Assembly (NCBI GenBank): GCA_963668535.1
Contig: OY764867.1
Location: 992,001 to 1,056,000 of the forward strand
Source: F22 sp963668535
GTDB lineage: Bacteria; Bacteroidota; Bacteroidia; Bacteroidales; Bacteroidaceae
Length of the DNA stretch: 64,000 nucleotides
Direction of reading: 5' to 3'
Shown here piece after piece: positions 26,192 through 33,958 of this stretch. The notes under the pieces were generated by a model. The model did no database searches and was not told the origin of the DNA. It was given only the letters and a program-made list of their open reading frames with translations. A program made the position numbers and the translations under genes. Numbering within the stretch: position 1 is the first letter of the stretch; the number at the start of each line of letters is the position of its first letter.

Positions 26192-26731
26192 ATGATTAAA
26201 AAGAAAGCAAGAAAGAAACATACCCAATCAGATTGCCTTCGGTATATGCACATGTTAGAAGATGGAATATCCTTTTCTTCTATCCATAGGAACTACGGAA
26301 TAGGTGAACAGCGACTAAAAGTCTTATGGTCACGCTACCAAAAAGAAGGAATATTAGGCTTGCAAAAACTGCCTAATATTAGGGCTGACTATGCATTAAA
26401 GCGCAAAATTGTTCTTGATATAGAAGAAAACCATATAACTTTGCATGCAGCTTCGTTAAAGTATGGTGCAAGTTCTCAACAGATAAGTGTATGGTTAAAG
26501 ACGATGCGCACAGAGGGCATAGATGCACTAAGTAAATGTAAAAAGCGTGGCAGACCTACAGGTATGGGAAGACCAAAAAAGAATATAAAGCCACTGACTG
26601 AGCTGGAAAGACTCAAGAAAGAAAACGAGGATTTGCGCTTAGAGGTGGCACTGCTAAAAAAAGTGAGAGCCTTAGTAGAAGAAAGGAAAGCCCGACTACG
26701 CGAGATTGGGCACGGACCATCGAAGAACTAA
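26192..26731 (+). CDS. IS3-family OrfA (copy 2)
   Basis: A 179-residue intact OrfA, differing from copy 1 only at residue 12 (Gln for Pro). It keeps both HTH segments and the leucine-zipper-like coiled coil. The slippery A7G run at 26655-26662 is still present, but frameshifting would now give a truncated fusion because orfB is deleted. A lone OrfA can act as an inhibitor of transposition in this family, so this copy could dampen copy 1; that is inference. Confidence 0.9.
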   Translation: MIKKKARKKHTQSDCLRYMHMLEDGISFSSIHRNYGIGEQRLKVLWSRYQKEGILGLQKLPNIRADYALKRKIVLDIEENHITLHAASLKYGASSQQISVWLKTMRTEGIDALSKCKKRGRPTGMGRPKKNIKPLTELERLKKENEDLRLEVALLKKVRALVEERKARLREIGHGPSKN

Positions 26732-26775
26732 GGCAGGAAGGATTCTTTCTTGAGAGTATTCTCGGGAAGGTAAAG

Positions 26776-26952
26776 ATGGCTCGCTCCGTATTCTATTACC
26801 ATCTATCACGTCTGAAGGACAGTGATGGCTATGATGATACAAGAAAGCGTATTAAAACAATATATGATGACAGCAAAGGTCGTTATGGGTATAGAAGAAT
26901 CTGTTTATCCATGCGCAATGAAGGCTGCAACATCAATCAAAACTTAGATTAA
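26776..26952 (+). pseudogene. Truncated OrfB of IS copy 2
   Basis: The first 56 or so residues match copy 1 OrfB (MARSVFYYHLSRLKDSDGYD to NEGCNIN). The 559-bp deletion then shifts the frame and brings a TAA at 26950-26952. The whole DDE catalytic core is lost. The remaining 3' tail of orfB runs out of frame to about 27000. Confidence 0.88.
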
Positions 26953-27045
26953 AAGGAATGAGCCCGGTACAATACCGAGCTCAATACTATAGAGGTCTTA
27001 ATTAGTAACGTTTAATTTAACGTCCAACTTTTCGGGGTCACTTCA

Positions 27046-27063
27046 AAATTGGTACACCCATTT
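27046..27063. terminator. Right half of the split proS/permease terminator
   Basis: AAAT (27046-27049) abuts the IS. TTGGTACACCCATTT (27049-27063) is the complement of 26129-26143 and is followed by TATTATA. Confidence 0.7.
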
Positions 27064-27090
27064 TATTATATCTATATGATTTCTAATATA

Positions 27091-28434
27091 CTACAAGCTT
27101 TGAAACCAATGTACTATATTGTCGGCTCCTACTTGGTTAACTACATATCTCAACAAGAAGAAAACTGCTAAAATATACATAGTAACAGATAGTTCACGGA
27201 AACGTCCTGTCAACAATTTCACAGACACATACGTCAACATACCCAATACGATCCCTTCGGCAATACTATATGCCAATGGCATCATAATGATCGTCATAAA
27301 GGCTGGTAATGACTCAGTAATATCGTTATAGTTAATCTTACGGCCTGATTCAAGCATCAAGACACCTACAATAACCAATGCACTAGTAGTCGCAGCACTT
27401 GGAATCATCAAGAATAGCGGAGAAAAGAATAAAGCAGCTAAGAACATCAATCCAGTGTACAGTGCTGTAACTCCCGAACGACCACCTGCTGCAATACCTG
27501 TTGAACTCTCTACATAGGTAGTCACAGTAGATGTACCCAATATAGCTCCGAAAATAGTACCGATAGAATCGGTCAATAAGGCAGGACGCAAGTGGGGCAT
27601 TCGACCATCTTTATCGACCATACCAGCACGATTGGATGCTCCAACAAGGGTACCTAATGTATCGAATAGATCCATAAAAATAAGGGAGAACACGACAACA
27701 GCAAAGTCAAAACTAAACAACTTACTGAAGTCAAACTTGAAGAAAGTAGGCTCAAGTGAATGAGGTAGCGAAACCAAATTAAAATCCTTTGGTAGATGTG
27801 TTACACCCAATGGTATACCTATAATAGTCACAGCAATAATGGTGTAAAAGATAGCTCCTTTTACATGTAGTTTCATCAGTACAGCTGCCAATATAATACC
27901 TACGAAGGCAATAATCGATGAGGCATTCCACTCGCCTAGTGTCACAAATGTGGCGGGATTTGAAACCACCATACCAGCTCCCTTAAGACCAATAAAAGCA
28001 ATGAAAAGACCTATCCCAGCAGTGATAGCATGACGAATCGTTTCGGGGATACTGTTGACGATGGCTTCACGCACATTGAACACGGTAAGCACTACAAAAA
28101 CCAGTCCTTCGACCAAAACAGCCGTTAGGGCCTGTTCCCAAGTATAGCCCATACCTAGCACCAGTGAATAAGCAAAAAATGCATTGATACCCATACCTGG
28201 AGCCAATGCAAAAGGAACTTTAGCCAATACAGCCATCAAAATCGTAGCAAAAGCAGAAGCTATTGCTGTAGCAGTAAATGCAGCGCCTTTGTCCATTCCA
28301 GCTGTTTCCATTAAGCCAGGATTTACAGCCAAAATATAGGACATTGTCAGGAAGGTCGTAAGACCTGCGATAAACTCTGTACGAAGAGTCATTGTCTTGG
28401 GATTAAACCCAAAAACTCGTTGCAAAATGTTCAT
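27091..28434 (-). CDS. NCS2-family purine/uracil-type permease (AzgA/PbuG-like)
   Basis: A 447-residue membrane protein with about 12-14 helices. It opens RVFGFNPKTMTLRTEFIAGLTTFLTMSYILAVNP, the AzgA/GhxP-type NCS2 start, and has the substrate-region GTSTVTTYVESSTGIAAGGRSG. It probably imports adenine, guanine or hypoxanthine with protons; the exact base is not clear. An upstream in-frame ATG at 28503 would overlap the -7 element TACCTTTGC (28483-28491, complement), so MNILQRVFGF at 28434 is chosen. It is monocistronic, with its terminator now split by IS copy 2. Confidence 0.9.
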   Translation of the reverse strand: MNILQRVFGFNPKTMTLRTEFIAGLTTFLTMSYILAVNPGLMETAGMDKGAAFTATAIASAFATILMAVLAKVPFALAPGMGINAFFAYSLVLGMGYTWEQALTAVLVEGLVFVVLTVFNVREAIVNSIPETIRHAITAGIGLFIAFIGLKGAGMVVSNPATFVTLGEWNASSIIAFVGIILAAVLMKLHVKGAIFYTIIAVTIIGIPLGVTHLPKDFNLVSLPHSLEPTFFKFDFSKLFSFDFAVVVFSLIFMDLFDTLGTLVGASNRAGMVDKDGRMPHLRPALLTDSIGTIFGAILGTSTVTTYVESSTGIAAGGRSGVTALYTGLMFLAALFFSPLFLMIPSAATTSALVIVGVLMLESGRKINYNDITESLPAFMTIIMMPLAYSIAEGIVLGMLTYVSVKLLTGRFRELSVTMYILAVFFLLRYVVNQVGADNIVHWFQSL

Positions 28435-28482
28435 TTTGTTTTTATCTTTTGAAGTTTGAATGAATATGGTTTTTTGGAAAGC

Positions 28483-28491
28483 GCAAAGGTA
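28483..28491 (-). promoter_or_regulatory. Putative NCS2 permease -7 element
   Basis: GCAAAGGTA reads TACCTTTGC on the - strand, an exact consensus match. It lies inside the longer alternative reading frame and argues against the more distal start. Confidence 0.6.
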
Positions 28492-28629
28492 GTAATAATT
28501 CATGAGTTAACCGACAGAATGTATCTAAATGAACCCTTATTAGCCCGAATAAACTGTTGGATTTTTTATAAGAAATTGTAAATTGACAGGTCTACTCTTA
28601 CCAATATGCCCTACTTTTTCCTATGCCCA

Positions 28630-28662
28630 TTTGGTAAATTCAAGTTTTTACAGTACGTTTGT
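28630..28662 (+). promoter_or_regulatory. Promoter of the DUF59 gene (-33/-7)
   Basis: TTTG at 28630-28633 and TACGTTTGT at 28654-28662, spaced by 20 bases. Confidence 0.7.
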
Positions 28663-28691
28663 GCAAATTACAATAAAACTAAGAGAAAGAT

Positions 28692-29000
28692 ATGCAAGAA
28701 GAACTTCAACTTAAAATAGTCGAGGCCCTTAAAACTGTTTTTGACCCAGAGATCCCCGTAAATGTCTATGATTTGGGCTTGATCTATAGTATTATCATTA
28801 CTGACGAAGATATAGCAGAGATTGAAATGACTCTCACAGCTCCAAATTGTCCAGCAGCCGATTTCATTATTGAGGATGTTAAGATGCGTGTTGAAGGTAT
28901 CAAAGGGATTAAAGAATGTCGCGTCAACCTCGTGTTCGAGCCAGAATGGAATCAAGACATGATGACAGAAGAAGCAAAACTTGATCTTGGCTTCTTATAA
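28692..29000 (+). CDS. DUF59/MIP18-family iron-sulfur cluster assembly protein (SufT-like)
   Basis: A 102-residue single-domain protein of the DUF59 family, with FDPEIPVNVYDLGLIY near the start and the conserved TLTAPNCPAAD loop. That loop contains the family cysteine (about residue 56). Related proteins (SufT, the PaaD domain, MIP18) help mature Fe-S proteins. In Bacteroidota such genes often sit with the suf operon, but no suf genes are seen here. AAGAGAAAG forms a ribosome site and the promoter is well placed. lpxH follows 51 bases downstream and may share the transcript. Confidence 0.88.
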   Translation: MQEELQLKIVEALKTVFDPEIPVNVYDLGLIYSIIITDEDIAEIEMTLTAPNCPAADFIIEDVKMRVEGIKGIKECRVNLVFEPEWNQDMMTEEAKLDLGFL

Positions 29001-29051
29001 TATCCTATTATTTACTACATAATAAACGTATATACTTTATTCGGCTAGCTT

Positions 29052-29840
29052 ATGACAGAACCTAGAAAACACGTATATTTTCTTTCCGATGCACACCTTG
29101 GTTGCTTGGCCATCGAACATCGTCGTACACAAGAACGTCGTTTGGTACATTTCTTGGATAGCGTCAAAAACAAAGCACGTGCAATTTATTTACTAGGAGA
29201 TATTTTCGATTTCTGGTATGAATATAAGATGGTCGTGCCGAAGGGCTACACTCGCTTTTTAGGTAAAATCGCAGAATTGACCGATATGGGTGTGGAAGTA
29301 CACTTCTTCCCTGGCAATCATGATTGGTGGTGTGGTGATTACTTCGAGAAAGAATGTGGGATGACCATACATTATGGTCCACAAGTCATTGACATTATGG
29401 GACAAGAATTCTATCTAGCTCATGGAGATGGCCTCGGCGAGACGGACAAAAAGTTTGTATTCTTACGCAAGTTATTTCACAGTCCTTTTTTACGTGCATG
29501 TTTCAATTGCTTACATCCTCGTTGGGCGATTGATTTTGGATTGCAATGGGCCAAAAAGAGCCGTTTAGCTCATCAGTATGAGGATGGATCGCTTTCAGGT
29601 GAGCCGTATAAGGGGGAAAAGAATGAATTTCTTATTATCTTTGCCAAAGACTATCTAAAAGCACATCCAACCATTAATTTTTTCATGTTCGGGCATCGTC
29701 ACTTTATGCTTGATTTGATGCTCACGCGCAGTTCACGTGTACTGGTATTAGGCGATTGGATTACTCATTATTCTTATGCTGTATGGGATGGAGAACATAT
29801 GATGTTTGATCAATATCTCGAAGGCGAGACTCAACCATAA
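29052..29840 (+). CDS. lpxH: UDP-2,3-diacylglucosamine diphosphatase
   Basis: A 262-residue metallophosphoesterase that hydrolyses UDP-2,3-diacylglucosamine to lipid X and UMP in lipid A synthesis, at the inner membrane. All metal-binding motifs are visible: SDAHLG (D13, H15), LGDIFDFW (D50), GNHDWW (N89, H90), AHGDGLG, and FGHRH near the C-terminus. Membrane-contacting aromatic stretches lie between them. It probably belongs to the same transcript as the DUF59 gene. No terminator is obvious in the 27 bases before the convergent HhH gene. Confidence 0.92.
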   Translation: MTEPRKHVYFLSDAHLGCLAIEHRRTQERRLVHFLDSVKNKARAIYLLGDIFDFWYEYKMVVPKGYTRFLGKIAELTDMGVEVHFFPGNHDWWCGDYFEKECGMTIHYGPQVIDIMGQEFYLAHGDGLGETDKKFVFLRKLFHSPFLRACFNCLHPRWAIDFGLQWAKKSRLAHQYEDGSLSGEPYKGEKNEFLIIFAKDYLKAHPTINFFMFGHRHFMLDLMLTRSSRVLVLGDWITHYSYAVWDGEHMMFDQYLEGETQP

Positions 29841-29867
29841 TACATACACTGATAGCAACGGCGCTCT

Positions 29868-30980
29868 TTACGGACTAAAATCTAGATATGGCGCCAATCG
29901 CTGAATCATTGGCTTGGTCATGCCATCTACGTACTGTAATTCTTGAATATTGTGGATGGCTCCGTATCTAACTCGATATTGCACTATAGCTTTGGCTTGA
30001 ATATAGGTGCAATAGGGATGCTTTTTCAAAAGCATCACAGTAGAGTGATTGACTGATAATGTATGCACAAGAGATGGATCTAGTGTCACCCACTGGTTCA
30101 ACAAACTGTCATTGATGTATATATCCCGAACTTGATGCACGGAAACATACCCCCCAAGTTGTTTTCTATATCTTACAAGCATCTTAGCGATTCCACTCCC
30201 TACGCCTGGGATTCGTTTTAATTGACTCGTATCGGCACTATTCAGTTCTACATGCTCACCTGGCACTAATTTAATGACATCAACCTTATACCTTACTGTA
30301 TCTCTAGGTATCCACATCTGATTGCTATCTCTTAGGGTCTGTCTTCTCATCTCCCTTTGCTTTCGAACGTACATGGTATCAATACGCACATATACCGACA
30401 AGGAATCATACAGCTTTGTAGACATGCCATATAGCACACGTAAGTCTTCTGCCTTACCAAATATTTTCCCAGCTTTCCGATATTTGACTAAATTGGAAGC
30501 CATCCACTGTGAAAGCCCCATCTGCACAAGAGATACAGAATCTACTTTATTGGGATCAAAATGGACCAATCGTAGGGGATGTATTCTTTTCTTTGTACTA
30601 GACATTTTCTTCCAACTTTGCCTACGCAAACTATCTTGAATGCGAAACTCGGCACGCACACTTTGAAAACGCGCTTTTAGCTTTCGCCTATACCGAACGC
30701 TATCTTGCTGTTGTTGCTGTGACCATTGAGCAACTGCCTTGTTCAAGGCTTGATCAGTATAGTCACGCGTGTTTCTTTCGGGTATGACCTTCAGTAAAAC
30801 AAGGACAAAGATGAGCATCGTGAGAATAGCAACAATTTGACGCTTATCTGCTGCATACATCTTATTCCACTGAAAACTAATTACAAACCACCATCTACGC
30901 CATGTCGAGTATTTCCTTTCCCATTCATCCCGTAGGAGCATTCTACATTTACGAATGAATCGTCTGAGATACTGAAACAT
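29868..30980 (-). CDS. Membrane-anchored helix-hairpin-helix (ComEA-like) protein
   Basis: A 370-residue protein. A basic N-terminus is followed by one transmembrane segment (IVAILTMLIFVLVLLKVIP, about 51-69), then an Arg/Gln-rich helix. Three HhH units follow: one near 160-190 (MGLSQWMASNLVKYRKAG), a canonical ComEA-like unit near 245-280 (LNSADTSQLKRIPGVGSG), and one near 325-365 (HPYCTYIQAKAIVQYRVRYG). HhH units bind DNA backbone without sequence preference. The topology suggests an extracytoplasmic DNA-binding domain as in ComEA, so a role in DNA uptake is plausible but unproven. It lies 17 bases after the NSS transporter gene on the same strand. Confidence 0.82.
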   Translation of the reverse strand: MFQYLRRFIRKCRMLLRDEWERKYSTWRRWWFVISFQWNKMYAADKRQIVAILTMLIFVLVLLKVIPERNTRDYTDQALNKAVAQWSQQQQQDSVRYRRKLKARFQSVRAEFRIQDSLRRQSWKKMSSTKKRIHPLRLVHFDPNKVDSVSLVQMGLSQWMASNLVKYRKAGKIFGKAEDLRVLYGMSTKLYDSLSVYVRIDTMYVRKQREMRRQTLRDSNQMWIPRDTVRYKVDVIKLVPGEHVELNSADTSQLKRIPGVGSGIAKMLVRYRKQLGGYVSVHQVRDIYINDSLLNQWVTLDPSLVHTLSVNHSTVMLLKKHPYCTYIQAKAIVQYRVRYGAIHNIQELQYVDGMTKPMIQRLAPYLDFSP

Positions 30981-30997
30981 CTTTTTGGTACCTTAAG

Positions 30998-32359
30998 TTA
31001 GATGAAAAAACCCAATTCGTTGAGTAGTATCAGGAAGATGGCCACTGGAGCAACAAACTTCAATAGGATAACTAACGTGCGATATAAGACATTGTGTAAA
31101 TGCCCATCGCTAGACAATTCGTCGTGAAAAACTCCTCGCTTATCTAAATACCAACCTGCAAAAATAGAAATAAGCATCCCACCTGTTGGCAACATGATCT
31201 TGGCTGTGAGGTAATCGAAAAAGTCAAAAATCGACATACCAAAGAGTTTCACATGATTAAGAGGCCCAAAAGACAATGCACAGAAAACTCCAATCACAAT
31301 ACAAACACTTGTTACAATCCTTGCTGCTTTCTTTCGACTTAATGACCAGGTCTCATGTACATACGCAGTGATCACTTCATGAATAGATATAGTAGATGTC
31401 AAAGCAGCCATAGCAAGCAATATATAAAACAATAATGAAAAGATATAGGCCAATATCGGTGCACCTCCAAATGCTTGTTGGAAAACATTCGGTAAGGTTA
31501 TAAACACTAAACTAGGTCCGGCATTGGGTTGAATCCCCACAGCAAAGGCTGCTGGAAAAATAATAAAACCTGAAAGCAATGCGACAAAAGTATCGATGAG
31601 ACTCACGCTACCAGCAGTACGGGCTAAATTGGTTTTGTCGCTAAAATAAGAGGCGTAAGTACAAAGACATCCCATACCAAGACTCATTGAGAAAAATGCT
31701 TGTCCCATTGCACTCAATACGACTTTGGGAGTTACTTTACTCCAATCTGGATGGATGAGAAAATCGACTCCTTTTTGAGCCCCTGGCAACATCACGGCGA
31801 ACACGACCAATACGATAATGAGAATAAATAAGATAGGCATCATAATCTTTGAAGATTGTTCGATGCCTTTTTCAACCCCTCGTACAATAACAAAATGGGT
31901 AAACAAAGAAAATAGCACCAACCAAATCAAAGGACGATATCCACTTGAAAATTCAACAAAGTGTTGGGCAAAATAATCTTTGGTTTGACCCGCAAAACTA
32001 TTGGTTATAGCCTGCATGACGTATTCCAAAGTCCATCCTGCGACGACTCCATAATAGCACAAAATAAGAAAGCCTGTCAGCACTCCCAAACGCCCTACCC
32101 ATTTCCATTGGGTACGCGGAGCTAATATTTTGTAGGCTTCGGCTGTATTGGCTCGTGAACGTCGACCAATCATAAATTCGGCAATCATGACGGGCAAACC
32201 GAGTACAGCGACACAGATCAAATAGACTATAATAAAGGCGGCTCCACCATTGTTGCCTGCCTCAAAAGGGAATCTCCATATATTCCCTAGCCCTACTGCA
32301 CTTCCTGCTGAGGCCAAAACAACCCCTAGCTTACTCCCAAAATTTGCTCTTTTTGTCAT
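30998..32359 (-). CDS. Neurotransmitter:sodium symporter (NSS/SNF) family transporter
   Basis: A 453-residue, LeuT-fold sodium-coupled transporter. TM1 carries the signature GNIWRFPFEAGNNGG, whose unwound region binds Na+ and substrate. About 11-12 helices are visible. Bacterial members mainly import amino acids such as tryptophan or tyrosine; the substrate here is unknown. The -7 element TATATTTGC (32412-32420, complement) lies 53 bases upstream and faces away from the VanZ-like gene. The HhH gene follows closely and is probably cotranscribed. Confidence 0.92.
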   Translation of the reverse strand: MTKRANFGSKLGVVLASAGSAVGLGNIWRFPFEAGNNGGAAFIIVYLICVAVLGLPVMIAEFMIGRRSRANTAEAYKILAPRTQWKWVGRLGVLTGFLILCYYGVVAGWTLEYVMQAITNSFAGQTKDYFAQHFVEFSSGYRPLIWLVLFSLFTHFVIVRGVEKGIEQSSKIMMPILFILIIVLVVFAVMLPGAQKGVDFLIHPDWSKVTPKVVLSAMGQAFFSMSLGMGCLCTYASYFSDKTNLARTAGSVSLIDTFVALLSGFIIFPAAFAVGIQPNAGPSLVFITLPNVFQQAFGGAPILAYIFSLLFYILLAMAALTSTISIHEVITAYVHETWSLSRKKAARIVTSVCIVIGVFCALSFGPLNHVKLFGMSIFDFFDYLTAKIMLPTGGMLISIFAGWYLDKRGVFHDELSSDGHLHNVLYRTLVILLKFVAPVAIFLILLNELGFFI

Positions 32360-32411
32360 GTCTTTAAACCTTAATTTGTCGTTACAAGGGCAAAAAACCC
32401 GTCGATTCGAT

Positions 32412-32420
32412 GCAAATATA
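32412..32420 (-). promoter_or_regulatory. Putative NSS transporter -7 element
   Basis: GCAAATATA reads TATATTTGC on the - strand. It is only 12 bases from the divergent -7 element at 32433, so the two promoters are back to back and RNA polymerase could not occupy both at once. Confidence 0.55.
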
Positions 32421-32432
32421 AAGATTTATGCG

Positions 32433-32441
32433 TATTTTTGC
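32433..32441 (+). promoter_or_regulatory. Putative VanZ-like gene -7 element
   Basis: TATTTTTGC, an exact TAnnTTTG match, 30 bases before the ATG at 32471. Confidence 0.55.
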
Positions 32442-32470
32442 CATAGAAAACTGGTAAAAAGTATAGAATT

Positions 32471-32881
32471 ATGACATTTACGTTACGTAAGTATCCTTGC
32501 TCAATAGCCTTGCTACTACTTATCGGATACTTATCTTTCTTTCGTCCTCCATCTCCACCTAAAATAGAGATCATTATCGGAATTGACAAACTCATTCATA
32601 TGGGCATGTATGCAACATTCTCAGGTATGCTATGGTTGGAATATTTTCTAGCTCATGTCAGTGGTTCATCTATGCGTAAAGGATGGTGGCTATGTACTGT
32701 TTTCCCGATTGCAACTGGAGGAATTATAGAAATAGGTCAATGGATGATGACCGACTACCGTAGCGGTGATTGGTTAGACTTTTTGGCCAACACGTCTGGA
32801 GTCGTATTGGCTACTCTGATAGCTCACGGACTTGTAAGACAATTTTTGATGCCAGTACGTGATCGGTTATGGGAAAAATAA
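32471..32881 (+). CDS. VanZ-like membrane protein
   Basis: 136 residues with four hydrophobic segments (about 11-25, 45-62, 72-92, 108-126). Between them lie the VanZ-type stretches DKLIHMGMYATFSGMLW and IIEIGQWMMTDYRSGDWLDFLAN. Family members are small envelope proteins of mostly unknown role; some give low-level teicoplanin tolerance in Gram-positives. Nothing here suggests a glycopeptide-resistance cluster. It is a single gene with its own promoter and a terminator 26 bases downstream. Confidence 0.85.
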   Translation: MTFTLRKYPCSIALLLLIGYLSFFRPPSPPKIEIIIGIDKLIHMGMYATFSGMLWLEYFLAHVSGSSMRKGWWLCTVFPIATGGIIEIGQWMMTDYRSGDWLDFLANTSGVVLATLIAHGLVRQFLMPVRDRLWEK

Positions 32882-32906
32882 ATATATTGAATTATACTAT
32901 ACATAA

Positions 32907-32945
32907 AGAATGGGCATGTCATATTTCTGTTGACATGCCCATTCT
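32907..32945. terminator. Bidirectional terminator
   Basis: AGAATGGGCATGTCA (32907-32921) pairs perfectly with TGACATGCCCATTCT (32931-32945) around a 9-base loop. It lies between the convergent VanZ-like and DUF2202 genes. Confidence 0.85.
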
Positions 32946-33005
32946 GTTGTATATCCTATATTCTCAACTGATACATTGATGTACTGTCTGATTCAAAAGA
33001 CAATG

Positions 33006-33872
33006 CTATCTTCCACCATTACCATATCCGTAATGTTTGGCATACTGAGTAGTCATACGATTCATATGCCCTCCTTTTTCACCATTAGTCAAACCGAATC
33101 GACTTCGATCTGCGTACATAGCTCCACGTTGAATACCATTTTCTATGATGGCAGCAAATTCTTCGGCAGTCAATATCGTTGGTACATAAGTGACATCGTA
33201 TTGTTGCAAACGTGTATTCAAGACACATAGGTGGTTTTGAGTTGCACGCAATATGTTTTCAAGTACAATTTTAATATTGTCATTCGTTGCTACAGCCAAT
33301 TCAGCCTTTAAAGTCACAATGCTTTGTTCCATAACTGCCATAAGCACTTGTAGCGTCTCAACATCACCTGTCATAGCAGCAACGATAGTGTTATATCTTT
33401 CTTGAAGGGCGGCATCTTCAAAGACACCAACTCCACCTAACTCAGGGGCTTCAATACCATAAAATTCTAGCATACGCGCCATAGCATCTTGATGAGTTTT
33501 ATGTGCAGCATACATTCTATACATGAAACTTTGTTCTGAATGTTCCTGTGCCGCAATCATTAAGTCTTGTTGGAATTTTCTTTCAATGCGTAATTGTAGT
33601 AAATAAGCGACCTCTTCGACTGTCAATGTATCGGTAGCTGACATGACTGCATTCAAGCTATCGCAATGAATACTGCTCACTCCAGTAAAAAGGCCAGCAA
33701 GTTTAGTCGCATTCAATCCATCAACTTGCAAAACAGTTACTTGACTAGTCATCGAAGAATCAGGATCTGTAACTGGTGCTATTTCATCAATTGTTCCATT
33801 GCTAGAACAAGCACTTAATGCAAAAGCGATCATCGCTGTGCATGCAAAAAGGAGGTAAGTTATTTTTTTCAT
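33006..33872 (-). CDS. DUF2202 ferritin-like lipoprotein
   Basis: 288 residues from MKKITYLL. A lipoprotein signal with lipobox LSAC (Cys about residue 22) precedes a DUF2202 domain. That domain is a four-helix, ferritin-like fold. Helical blocks such as EEVAYLLQLRIERKFQQDL, SEQSFMYRMYAAHKTHQDAM and NHLCVLNTRLQQYDVTYVP follow the family pattern of Glu/His-bearing helices that could bind metal. The end is Gly/His-rich. It lies directly downstream of a FecI/FecR/TonB-receptor locus on the same strand, so it may be an outer-membrane-anchored metal-handling partner; that is inference. The upstream alternative start at 33884 adds only four residues. Confidence 0.82.
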   Translation of the reverse strand: MKKITYLLFACTAMIAFALSACSSNGTIDEIAPVTDPDSSMTSQVTVLQVDGLNATKLAGLFTGVSSIHCDSLNAVMSATDTLTVEEVAYLLQLRIERKFQQDLMIAAQEHSEQSFMYRMYAAHKTHQDAMARMLEFYGIEAPELGGVGVFEDAALQERYNTIVAAMTGDVETLQVLMAVMEQSIVTLKAELAVATNDNIKIVLENILRATQNHLCVLNTRLQQYDVTYVPTILTAEEFAAIIENGIQRGAMYADRSRFGLTNGEKGGHMNRMTTQYAKHYGYGNGGR

Positions 33873-33958
33873 CTGTCTATCCATTTAAGAGTTAATAATC
33901 ATACTACACTCTCTAGACCGAAAAACAAAACCAGTACCCTACCTCAAAAACAGAGAAA

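Larger units (their letters stand above)
26147..27045 (+). mobile_element. Internally deleted IS3-family element (copy 2), 899 bp
   Basis: Same ends and nearly identical sequence to the 1458-bp copy at 14850-16307, in the opposite orientation. An exact 559-bp segment is missing inside orfB: sequence equivalent to 15515 of copy 1 joins directly to that at 14955/14956, sharing one A. Both termini and orfA are kept. The flanks AAGT and AAAT differ by one base from a perfect 4-bp duplication. The element could be mobilised by transposase from copy 1. Confidence 0.9.

Noticed and set aside
32471..32881. VanZ-like protein as a glycopeptide-resistance gene
   Set aside because: No vanHAX-type genes are nearby and single VanZ-like proteins are common in bacteria without resistance.
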